A stretch of 39,788 nucleotides of DNA from contig JAQULD010000001.1 of the NCBI GenBank assembly GCA_028719045.1, positions 1-39,788 on the forward strand, in the 5' to 3' direction. The notes under the pieces were generated by a model. The model searched no databases. It had not been told where the DNA came from and worked only from the letters and a program-made list of their open reading frames with translations. Within the stretch, counting starts at the first letter, position 1; each line of letters starts with the position of its first letter. This DNA is from Candidatus Omnitrophota bacterium (GTDB lineage: Bacteria > Omnitrophota > Koll11 > Gygaellales > Profunditerraquicolaceae). The position numbers and the translations under genes were made by a program. Of the stretch, positions 33,673 to 39,788 are shown one piece after another.

Positions 33673-33681
33673 TGATTTTCG
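33667..33681. promoter_or_regulatory. Fur-box-like inverted repeat over the -35 element
   Basis: TGATAATGATTTTCG matches the 7-1-7 Fur-box model TGATAATnATTATCA at 12 of 14 scored positions. It overlaps the -35 hexamer at 33667-33672, where a repressor could block RNA polymerase. The region is AT-rich, so chance is possible. Confidence 0.25.
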
Positions 33682-33696
33682 GCAAAACCGGCTTTG

Positions 33697-35538
33697 TTAG
33701 AATTCGACCTTGAGCCCTCCCGTGAAAGAGAACCCGGGCATCGGGAAATCCTGGATCACCTGGTATTTTCTGGCCAGGAGGTTCTCTATTGAGGCAAAAC
33801 AGGTTACTCCTGATTTGAATTTCTTTGACGCGTTTAAGCCCAGGACATAAAACCTTTTAACTTCAATAGTGTTCTCCGGGTCATGGAAACGCTTATCCGT
33901 AAACTGCCATTTCAGCTCACAGATAAAACCTTTCAAGTCTTTGTATTTTAAAGCCAGGTCAACCTTATTCCTGGGCTGATAGATCAGGTATTTATGGGTA
34001 TCTTTGTCTCTGGCGCTTAAAAAAGTATATCCGGTATCAAAACTCCAATTATCGGTAAATTTTATTTTATTCTCCAGCTCCACTCCGTCTATAACCGCGG
34101 AGTTGATATTTTCAGGCTGCCAGACGCCGGATTCTTCCATCCAATTTATAAGATTGGTAAAATCGCTCCTGTAATAAGTCAACCCCGGGTTCAGGTATTT
34201 ATTGATTTCCGTGTTCAGTCCGATCTCTTTGGTCACCCCCTTCTCCGGCTTGAGGTTAGGATTTCCCTTATCCCAGCCTTCATCAGGCCAGAAAAGGTCG
34301 TTGAAGGTCGGCGCGCGGAAAGAACGGCTGACAGCCCCGTGCAATTTTAGATTATCCAGCAGAGAATAAAGAAAACTAAAAGACGGGTCTATCTGGGTGC
34401 CAAAATTGGAATAGTCATCGAGCCTGGCGCCGAAATTAAATTTGAGCCTGTCGGTCACATCCAGTCTGTTCTCCAGGTATACCGCGCGCACGATATAACT
34501 GTGTTTTTCCGAAGAAGTGCTGTCATTGAAATTACCCACGTAATTAAACCCCCCGATGACCTGATAATTATTAAGTAATTGCTTGGTTAACTGCAGGTCA
34601 TAGCCTCTTACCGTGGTCGTGTGGATAAACTTGGCGTTGGCGGTTTCAAAGGGCGTGTCAGCGGAATTGGAGTTGAATTCCAGCCTGTCGTAATTCTGGT
34701 AGACCTTCATCAACAGGCCCGTTGTGTCGTCCGGTTTAAAATTCCAGCTGAAATCCTGGTAATTCCTGATAATTTTCTGTTTATCGTCTATATCCGGAGA
34801 ACTTAAGAGCCCCGGAGCGCCTACCGTGCTCCTGAAAAAACCGGAATTAAAAAGCAGGGTATTATTGCCGTTTGGCTCATATTCGAGTTTGGTATTTATG
34901 TCTTTTGCATCCGATTCGGAATTCCTGCGAAAACCCGCCGAGTTTTGATATTCTCCGCTGACCAGGTATCCAAAGGCTCCGAGCCTGGCGCCGTTAGAAA
35001 TACGCTCGTTGTAAGTCCTGAAAGTTCCGAAACTGGAATATAGTTCGGTTTTCTGGTTTTCTTTAGGAGGGTTTTTGGTAATTATATTCACCGTGCCTCC
35101 CATGGCTCCGGCGCCGTAAAGGCTTGAGCCCGGCCCATGCACCACCTCGACTCTGTCTATATTATCCAAAGGAATGGCGCTTAGGTCAGCTTCCCCGTCC
35201 CGCGGGCTGTTTATGGGCCTTCCGTCTATCATGACCAGGACTTGGCTAGCGGTCGAACCGCGCATCCTGATGGTTTTTGATGCGCCCGGACCGCCGTGAT
35301 CGCTTATATTTACCGATGTAAGGCCGGTTAAGACCTCCGCCAGGTCATTGGCCTGCGAAGTTTCAATGTCCTTTTTTGTGACTACGTCCACATTCTTAGT
35401 CACTCCGGAAATATCTTCCTCCGTCCTTGAAGCTGTTACCACGATTTTGTCCAGCTGGACATCCGAAGCAAAAACGCTTGAACAGAAAATTAAAACACTG
35501 GCTGCTAAAACCAGTAATTTCGCGGTGGTCTTTTTCAT
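33697..35538 (-). CDS. btuB: TonB-dependent outer-membrane receptor, BtuB-like (probable corrinoid uptake)
   Basis: This 613-aa protein has a signal peptide (about 1-24, ending SSVFA). A TonB box, DKIVVTA, lies at residues 30-36, and a plug domain with VDVVTKKDIE, IRMRGSTASQVLVMIDGRPINSP and VEVVHGPGSSLYGAGAMGGTVNIITK follows. A beta-barrel runs to a C-terminal Phe (GGLKVEF), as in outer-membrane porin-like receptors. The length is close to that of Escherichia coli BtuB. Its place as the last gene of a cobalamin-salvage operon makes a cobamide ligand the best call; siderophore uptake is the alternative. GAGGAGGAG about 11 nt before the ATG is the Shine-Dalgarno sequence. No cobalamin riboswitch fits in the 49 nt upstream, so control must come from the operon start beyond the window. 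Confidence 0.9.
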   Translation of the reverse strand: MKKTTAKLLVLAASVLIFCSSVFASDVQLDKIVVTASRTEEDISGVTKNVDVVTKKDIETSQANDLAEVLTGLTSVNISDHGGPGASKTIRMRGSTASQVLVMIDGRPINSPRDGEADLSAIPLDNIDRVEVVHGPGSSLYGAGAMGGTVNIITKNPPKENQKTELYSSFGTFRTYNERISNGARLGAFGYLVSGEYQNSAGFRRNSESDAKDINTKLEYEPNGNNTLLFNSGFFRSTVGAPGLLSSPDIDDKQKIIRNYQDFSWNFKPDDTTGLLMKVYQNYDRLEFNSNSADTPFETANAKFIHTTTVRGYDLQLTKQLLNNYQVIGGFNYVGNFNDSTSSEKHSYIVRAVYLENRLDVTDRLKFNFGARLDDYSNFGTQIDPSFSFLYSLLDNLKLHGAVSRSFRAPTFNDLFWPDEGWDKGNPNLKPEKGVTKEIGLNTEINKYLNPGLTYYRSDFTNLINWMEESGVWQPENINSAVIDGVELENKIKFTDNWSFDTGYTFLSARDKDTHKYLIYQPRNKVDLALKYKDLKGFICELKWQFTDKRFHDPENTIEVKRFYVLGLNASKKFKSGVTCFASIENLLARKYQVIQDFPMPGFSFTGGLKVEF

Positions 35539-35587
35539 TGTATGCCTTTCTCCTCCTCAAGAGCATTTGCCACAAAACAATATGTTT

Positions 35588-36262
35588 TTACGCGTATTTT
35601 TTAATATCCAAAAACCAGTGTTTCCAGAAACCATCCTTCAATATTGCTGACGACTCCAGTATTCTGAGGGGCCTGGAGAACATCGGCCCGTCAACCACTA
35701 AAGTATGAAACTCTCCTTTCTCGCCGCAGGGGCAGATATTCCTGTCTTTAAGTTCTTTTACCAGCCCTTTATCCACAGAACGGCCGAGGAATTCCTTTCC
35801 CATTACATCCGCCTTGCAGCTGACAATGACCGCCTTAAACCCCAGGGAAGTGAATTCCTCAATTATCTTTTCCGGGGCATTGTTCCAAAGCGGTTCCACG
35901 GCATTGATCTTTATTTCGTTACAAACCCGTTCTATCCAGCTCTCATGTTCCAATAGATAAATATCCCCGAAGACCATGGAACCGGTATCGTTGCTCCTTA
36001 ATCCAGTGACCGCGGCCTTGAATTCCTCTTCGTACTTATCCATATCGGGGCTCACTTCTTTTTGCGCAAGAGGGATACCGATTAAACCCGCCTGAAATTC
36101 AAGAAGTTTAGCTTCCAGGCCGTGAAAACATCCGCGTTTTGATTCCCTTGAAATGAAATTCAGCAGGTATTTTATTTTATATCCCTGACGGATAGCTTTA
36201 TAACAAGCCAGACAGCTGTCTTTTCCGCCGCTCCAGGAAGCGATTGCCGTAAACTTATCCAA
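35588..36262 (-). CDS. DUF71/COG2102 (Dph6-like) PP-loop ATPase, probable B12-salvage role
   Basis: This 224-aa protein has SWSGGKDSCLACYKA, the PP-loop (SGGKDS, residues 11-16). The family C-terminal signature ICPCGEKGEFHTLVVDGPMF completes the diphthine-ammonia ligase fold, in which ATP activates a carboxylate for amidation. Bacteria lack diphthamide, so a true Dph6 role is excluded. Published comparative genomics of DUF71/COG2102 predicted that a bacterial clade acts in B12 salvage, based on clustering with cobalamin genes, and this gene sits between cobS and btuB, as in that prediction. A corrinoid amidation or hydrolysis step is plausible. It starts 11 nt downstream of the cobS stop. Confidence 0.85.
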   Translation of the reverse strand: MDKFTAIASWSGGKDSCLACYKAIRQGYKIKYLLNFISRESKRGCFHGLEAKLLEFQAGLIGIPLAQKEVSPDMDKYEEEFKAAVTGLRSNDTGSMVFGDIYLLEHESWIERVCNEIKINAVEPLWNNAPEKIIEEFTSLGFKAVIVSCKADVMGKEFLGRSVDKGLVKELKDRNICPCGEKGEFHTLVVDGPMFSRPLRILESSAILKDGFWKHWFLDIKKYA

Positions 36263-36273
36263 AATTCATTCTC

Positions 36274-37005
36274 CTACGCTATACAAAAAACGAATAAAAG
36301 CGCTATTTCGGTCATTTCTATGTTAGCCCCAAGAGTATCCCCGGTTATCCCTCCGATTTTTCTGCGGCAAAACATCCCGAATAAATAAGTACAGCCTGCC
36401 GCTACTAATAACGCTAGCAAACCTTTTAGCCTCCAGATCAATAAGGAAAATAATAACGCTCCCGCCAAAGAAAACAGGAAAACGCTTAAGTTCATGCCCT
36501 CGATGAATACTTTGGCTTTCCCATCTTTTCGGGCATAAGGAAACAAGTACATGGCAAATACCGCGGCCCACCGGCTTAAAACACAGGAAAGAAGCAATGC
36601 CGTCCCGCGCGCGGGAGTTCCTAAAAACGCCAAAAAACCTATTTTTAAAAGTATAACGCTTAAAAGGCTTAAAACACCCATTACTCCGATGTGGGGGTCC
36701 CGCATAATTTCAAGCATTTTCTCAGCGGGTTTCCCGCTTAAAAAAGCGTCAGCCGTATCCGAAAGCCCGTCCAGGTGCATTCCTGCGGTAATGACAATCA
36801 AGGAAACCGCCAGAACTATACCGGTAATAAGCGGGGGAAAATTAAAGCAGCTTAACAGGGTGTTTATCAAAAGAAGTATAAGCCCGATGGCCAGGCCGAT
36901 AAACGGAAAATACGCCGAAGACATAGCTAACATTTCTTCGCTGACATCTTTTATCTTTATGGGTATAACGGTCAAGAACTGAAAAGCCAGCAATAAGTTA
37001 ATCAT
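36274..37005 (-). CDS. cobS: Adenosylcobinamide-GDP ribazoletransferase
   Basis: This 243-aa membrane protein joins adenosylcobinamide-GDP with alpha-ribazole (or its phosphate) to form cobalamin at the inner membrane. The opening AFQFLTVIP and the motif MHLDGLSDTADAFLSGKPAEKMLEIMRDPHIGVMG (given in parts: HLDG at 77-80, DTADAF at 83-88, then RDPHIG) are diagnostic of CobS. The C-terminal GGITGDTLGANIEMTEIALL is also typical. Several hydrophobic segments match the family. It overlaps cobT by 8 nt. Confidence 0.96.
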   Translation of the reverse strand: MINLLLAFQFLTVIPIKIKDVSEEMLAMSSAYFPFIGLAIGLILLLINTLLSCFNFPPLITGIVLAVSLIVITAGMHLDGLSDTADAFLSGKPAEKMLEIMRDPHIGVMGVLSLLSVILLKIGFLAFLGTPARGTALLLSCVLSRWAAVFAMYLFPYARKDGKAKVFIEGMNLSVFLFSLAGALLFSLLIWRLKGLLALLVAAGCTYLFGMFCRRKIGGITGDTLGANIEMTEIALLFVFCIA

Positions 37006-38059
37006 TTTTCTTCTCCGAAACTTTGGCGCTCTTAAAAGTCGCCATCCGGGTCAGGATCTTTATAGCGGCATCGGCAAGGCCGATAGCCCAAGCCCCGCCT
37101 GTCCCTTCCCCCAGCCTTAGACCCAGGTCTAAAAGCGGCTTTAATCCTATATGCTCAAGGATCGCTTTATGTCCTTTTTCTACTGACCGGTGCGCGGCTA
37201 TCAGGTAATCTTTTACCTTGGGCTCGATATGAAAAGCGGCTAAAGCCGCGGAACCTGAAATAAAACCGTCAATGACCACGGGGATTTTTTTCGCGCAAGC
37301 AGCCAATATGATGCCTGATAACCCGGCGATTTCAAATCCGCCCACTTTTGCCAAACAACCGAATGGATCTCCGGGATCGGGTTTATTAACCGCCAGCGCT
37401 TTTTTGATCACTTCGATCTTGTTCTTTAATCCTTTCTCATCCAGGCCCGCCCCTCTGCCCGTGACCTCTTCCACGGATTTACCGGTAAAACAGGAGGTTA
37501 AAGCGCTTGCCGCGGTGGTATTGCCTATTCCCATCTCTCCGGTCCCTATGATATCAACGCCGCGGGCGAACTCTTGATCGAATATTTCAAATCCAAAGCG
37601 AATGGCTTTAATTGCCTCAGTTCCCGTCATTGCCGCGCCCTTTGCCATGTTCTTCGTGCCATAGCCGATTTTTTTAATGATCAGGTTTGGCGCGGCCTTA
37701 AATTCAGAGGCGACCCCCATATCCGCCACAACGACCCTGGCGCCCACATGATTTGCCAGCACATTTATAGCCGCGCCTCCGGCAAGAAAATTTAACACCA
37801 TCTGAGCGGTTACTTCCCGGGGATAAGCGCTCACTCCTTCTTCAGCCACACCGTGGTCAGCGGCCAAAGTGAAAATCACTTTATTCTCTAAGGCCGGGGT
37901 TTCTTGTCCCGTAATCCCGCAAATTTGTTTTGCCAGTTCCTCTAATCTGCCCAAACTACCCAAAGGCTTAGTCAGATTATCCAACCTTTCCTGGGTACAC
38001 TTCATTACCGCGCCGTCAAGCGCGGAAATCTTTTCCGTTACTTTTTTTATACTTTCCAT
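36998..38059 (-). CDS. cobT: Nicotinate-nucleotide--dimethylbenzimidazole phosphoribosyltransferase
   Basis: This 353-aa protein activates the lower-ligand base with nicotinate mononucleotide to give alpha-ribazole phosphate. Diagnostic stretches are TKPLGSLGRLEELA (30-43), FTLAADHGVAEEGVSAYP (63-80), FLAGGAAINVLA, GEMGIGNTTAASAL and GEGTGGAWAI, where Glu318 corresponds to the catalytic Glu317 of Salmonella CobT. The length is normal. Its stop overlaps the cobS start by 8 nt, and its start touches the cobU stop by one base, so the three are coupled. The actual lower ligand may not be dimethylbenzimidazole. Confidence 0.97.
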   Translation of the reverse strand: MESIKKVTEKISALDGAVMKCTQERLDNLTKPLGSLGRLEELAKQICGITGQETPALENKVIFTLAADHGVAEEGVSAYPREVTAQMVLNFLAGGAAINVLANHVGARVVVADMGVASEFKAAPNLIIKKIGYGTKNMAKGAAMTGTEAIKAIRFGFEIFDQEFARGVDIIGTGEMGIGNTTAASALTSCFTGKSVEEVTGRGAGLDEKGLKNKIEVIKKALAVNKPDPGDPFGCLAKVGGFEIAGLSGIILAACAKKIPVVIDGFISGSAALAAFHIEPKVKDYLIAAHRSVEKGHKAILEHIGLKPLLDLGLRLGEGTGGAWAIGLADAAIKILTRMATFKSAKVSEKKND

Positions 38060-38580
38060 TATCTCCCCGATTTGATTTTGACCGGTATGCCTGATACCGT
38101 AAAAAACACCTGATCAGCTTCTTTAGCTGCCAGCTGGTTGACTTTGCCGGCGACATCGCGGAAATCCCTGGCCAGCTTGTTGTCCGGCACAATACCGAGC
38201 CCTACCTCATTGGAAACGATGATCGCCGGAATTTTCTTTTTCCTTAAATTGATAAGCGAATTTCCGATTTCTTCGAGTATCTCATTATCTTTGCGCCCCG
38301 CCAGGATAAGATTTGAAACCAACAGGGTCAGGCAATCGATAACAATGCATTCAAAGCCGCCGAGTTTACCCGCTAACACCGCGATACCCATGGGTTCTTC
38401 GAAAGTGGCCCAATTTTTCGGCCTTGCCTCTTTATGCTTAAGTATACGCCGGCGCATCTCTTTATCCAGCCCCTGGCAGGTAGCCACAAAAGCCACTCTT
38501 TTGTATTTAGAGGCCAGTTTAACAGCGTAAGTGCTCTTCCCGCTGCGGGCGCCGCCCAAAATCAAGGTTATTTTGCTCAT
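38059..38580 (-). CDS. cobU: Adenosylcobinamide kinase / adenosylcobinamide-phosphate guanylyltransferase
   Basis: This 173-aa bifunctional enzyme phosphorylates adenosylcobinamide and then attaches GMP, the step before CobS. The P-loop GGARSGKS is at residues 9-16. His49 in RILKHKEARPKNWATFEEP is the expected guanylylated histidine (His46 in Salmonella CobU). The C-terminal part has IDCLTLLVSN and SNEVGLGIVPDNKLARDFRDVAG, typical of CobU. The length is normal. It overlaps cobC by 4 nt and touches cobT by one base. Confidence 0.97.
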   Translation of the reverse strand: MSKITLILGGARSGKSTYAVKLASKYKRVAFVATCQGLDKEMRRRILKHKEARPKNWATFEEPMGIAVLAGKLGGFECIVIDCLTLLVSNLILAGRKDNEILEEIGNSLINLRKKKIPAIIVSNEVGLGIVPDNKLARDFRDVAGKVNQLAAKEADQVFFTVSGIPVKIKSGR

Positions 38581-39179
38581 TTTTCCTCCAGATGAGCGAC
38601 ATCGTTAAATTTTTTTAAGGACAGTTTGTTTTTTTTGTATTCGACCACCGTAACACTGGTTGCCTTGGGCACATACTTCCAGAAATCCCCGCTTTTAAGC
38701 AGGCTGCTTACGAATATTCCGATCACTCCGCCGTGACAGACCACCGCCACGGTTTTTCCAGCATTTAAACCTATGATTTTCTTTACGGCCGCGTTAATTC
38801 TTTTTTTAAAAGCGCTGATGGGTTCGGCCCCGGGAATATTATATTTATACGGGTCTTTAAGCCAGTTCTCATAAACTTTCCCGTATTTTTCCATGATCTC
38901 ATCGTGGCGCAAACCTTCGAGCGCTCCGAAATTTATTTCTCTTAAAGCGAGAACTTTGGTGAATTTTCTGCCGGGAAATATTATCCCGCACGTCGCCTGC
39001 GCCCGTTTTTTAGTGCTGCAGTATATCCTGTCAAAAATTATTTTTTCTAGCTGCCCGCGGAGTTTCCGCGCCTGCTCTTTTCCTTCCCGGCTCAAACCCA
39101 CATCGATACGCCCGCAATAACGCCTTTGCCTGTTCCAGGAAGTCACTCCGTGCCTTATCAAAAAAATCCTGGTTATCAT
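38577..39179 (-). CDS. cobC: Alpha-ribazole phosphatase-like histidine phosphatase
   Basis: This 200-aa protein of the histidine phosphatase superfamily has IFLIRHGVTSWN (RHG at 9-11, His10 the phospho-acceptor), REINFGALEG and VVCHGGVIG with the second catalytic His. Context decides the call: in a cobU-cobT-cobS operon it would remove the phosphate from alpha-ribazole phosphate or from adenosylcobalamin phosphate. The sequence alone cannot tell it from phosphoglycerate mutase-like phosphatases. The start overlaps the ABC ATPase stop by 4 nt. Confidence 0.88.
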   Translation of the reverse strand: MITRIFLIRHGVTSWNRQRRYCGRIDVGLSREGKEQARKLRGQLEKIIFDRIYCSTKKRAQATCGIIFPGRKFTKVLALREINFGALEGLRHDEIMEKYGKVYENWLKDPYKYNIPGAEPISAFKKRINAAVKKIIGLNAGKTVAVVCHGGVIGIFVSSLLKSGDFWKYVPKATSVTVVEYKKNKLSLKKFNDVAHLEEK

Positions 39180-39788
39180 AATTTCTCCTGCGGCACAAGG
39201 ACCACATTGGGCCTGCCGGTAACCTGGTTTTTGTTTACGAGAACCACGGTTTTATACACCGCCTCAATATTCTGATAGGTCAAGACCTCTTCGGGGCTGC
39301 CTTCCTTAAAAACCGAGCCGTTATCAAGAAGGACCATGCGGCTACAATAGGCGCTGGCCAGGTTTAAATCATGCAGGATCATAACGATGGTCAGATTATT
39401 CAAACGGTTAAGTTTTTTCAACAGGTCCATAACTTGTATCTGATGGCCTATATCGAGGTGTGAGGTCGGCTCGTCTAAAAGCAAAAGCCGCGGCTCCTGC
39501 GCCAGGGCCCTGGCGATAATGACCCGTTGGCGCTCGCCCGCGCTCAATTCGTCTATACGCTTATCCTTCAGATCCAGGGTAGCGGTAAGGGCCAGCGCTT
39601 TTTCCACTATCTCAAGGTCATTTTTAGTTTCAAACTGCAAACGTTTCAAATGCGGAATCCTGCCCATAAGCACTATTTCCATTACGGTGAACGAAAACCC
39701 CGAAGAGATATCCTGTTCCACAAACGCCACCTCGCGGCAAAACTCTTTCAATTCCATACGGTAGATACTTTTCCCCTGAAAAAAAACG
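39176..39788 (-). CDS. ABC transporter ATP-binding protein (BtuD/FecE-like), 5' end missing
   Basis: The frame stays open past the internal Met at 39757 to the window end (VFFQGKSIYRMELKEF), so the true start and the Walker A motif lie outside. Visible parts are the Q-loop region (VEQDISSGFSFTVMEIVLMGRIPHL), the signature LSAGERQR, Walker B LLLLDEPTSHLD and the H-loop ILHDLN. This is the pattern of ATPases for periplasmic-binding-protein importers of iron complexes and vitamin B12. As the first visible gene of the cobalamin operon it probably powers corrinoid import, with its permease and binding protein beyond 39788. Confidence 0.93.
   Translation of the reverse strand, partial: VFFQGKSIYRMELKEFCREVAFVEQDISSGFSFTVMEIVLMGRIPHLKRLQFETKNDLEIVEKALALTATLDLKDKRIDELSAGERQRVIIARALAQEPRLLLLDEPTSHLDIGHQIQVMDLLKKLNRLNNLTIVMILHDLNLASAYCSRMVLLDNGSVFKEGSPEEVLTYQNIEAVYKTVVLVNKNQVTGRPNVVLVPQEKL

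Noticed and set aside
33673..33692. Rho-independent terminator after btuB (CGGCAAAACCGG hairpin)
   Set aside because: The stem is only about 3-4 bp and there is no following T run on the minus strand.
35539..35587. Cobalamin riboswitch upstream of btuB
   Set aside because: Only 49 nt are available and no B12-box-like sequence is seen. A riboswitch, if any, would lie before the operon start outside the window.
39176..39757. Treating the ATG at 39757 as the true start of the ABC ATPase
   Set aside because: The frame is open upstream with family-like sequence and the Walker A motif is missing, so the gene continues beyond the window.

Overview
The window reads as part of a chromosome from an uncultured Gram-negative (diderm) bacterium. 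A TonB-dependent outer-membrane receptor and a heptosyltransferase-type GT9 enzyme indicate an outer membrane. Genes are densely packed, with many ATGA or TAATG overlaps, moderate-to-low GC and sigma70-like promoters. The abundance of B12-type radical SAM proteins, TPR proteins and GT-C membrane glycosyltransferases resembles what is seen in lineages such as Omnitrophota. There is no rRNA or universal marker here, so that placement is only a guess. Both window ends cut through genes.

Layout. Unit A (minus, 11463 to 1) starts at a perfect-consensus promoter. It encodes two SGNH-hydrolase/TPR hybrids, a B12 radical SAM protein, a GT-C glycosyltransferase with a long C-terminal tail, a SPASM-type radical SAM protein, an FAD amine-oxidase-like enzyme, a second SPASM protein and a B12 radical SAM gene broken by two in-frame stops. 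Unit B (plus, 11636 to 16925) diverges from unit A. It holds a DUF5989-like 55-aa membrane protein, an SGNH/TPR protein, a B12 radical SAM protein, a 62-aa membrane protein, a PP-loop ATPase and a second SGNH/TPR protein. Unit C (minus, 26699 to 16929) begins with an exported TPR protein carrying an in-frame TAA. Three DUF2079 membrane proteins, a GT2 glycosyltransferase and three SPASM-type radical SAM proteins follow. Unit D (minus, 33625 to 26781) encodes GT9, two B12 radical SAM proteins, a DegT-type aminotransferase and a GT39-like membrane enzyme. Unit E (minus, from beyond 39788 to 33697) is a cobalamin uptake and salvage operon: ABC ATPase, CobC, CobU, CobT, CobS, a DUF71/COG2102 ATPase and a BtuB-like receptor.

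How it may fit together. Unit E would supply cobalamin. Five of the ten radical SAM genes in the first 33 kb have an N-terminal B12-binding-type domain and would consume it. The rest is a surface-glycan or lipid-linked-product region: five GT-C-type membrane proteins, GT2, GT9, a sugar aminotransferase-like enzyme, an FAD oxidoreductase and membrane-anchored SGNH proteins with TPRs inserted in the SGNH fold. The most distinctive part is unit B with the start of unit A. There, membrane-anchored SGNH/TPR hybrids sit beside B12 radical SAM enzymes, a PP-loop ATPase and two tiny membrane proteins. This looks like an undescribed modification or biosynthesis system, but its chemistry cannot be read from sequence alone.

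No tRNA, rRNA, CRISPR array, insertion sequence or riboswitch was recognised. The longest non-coding stretch is the 172-bp divergent promoter region at 11464-11635.
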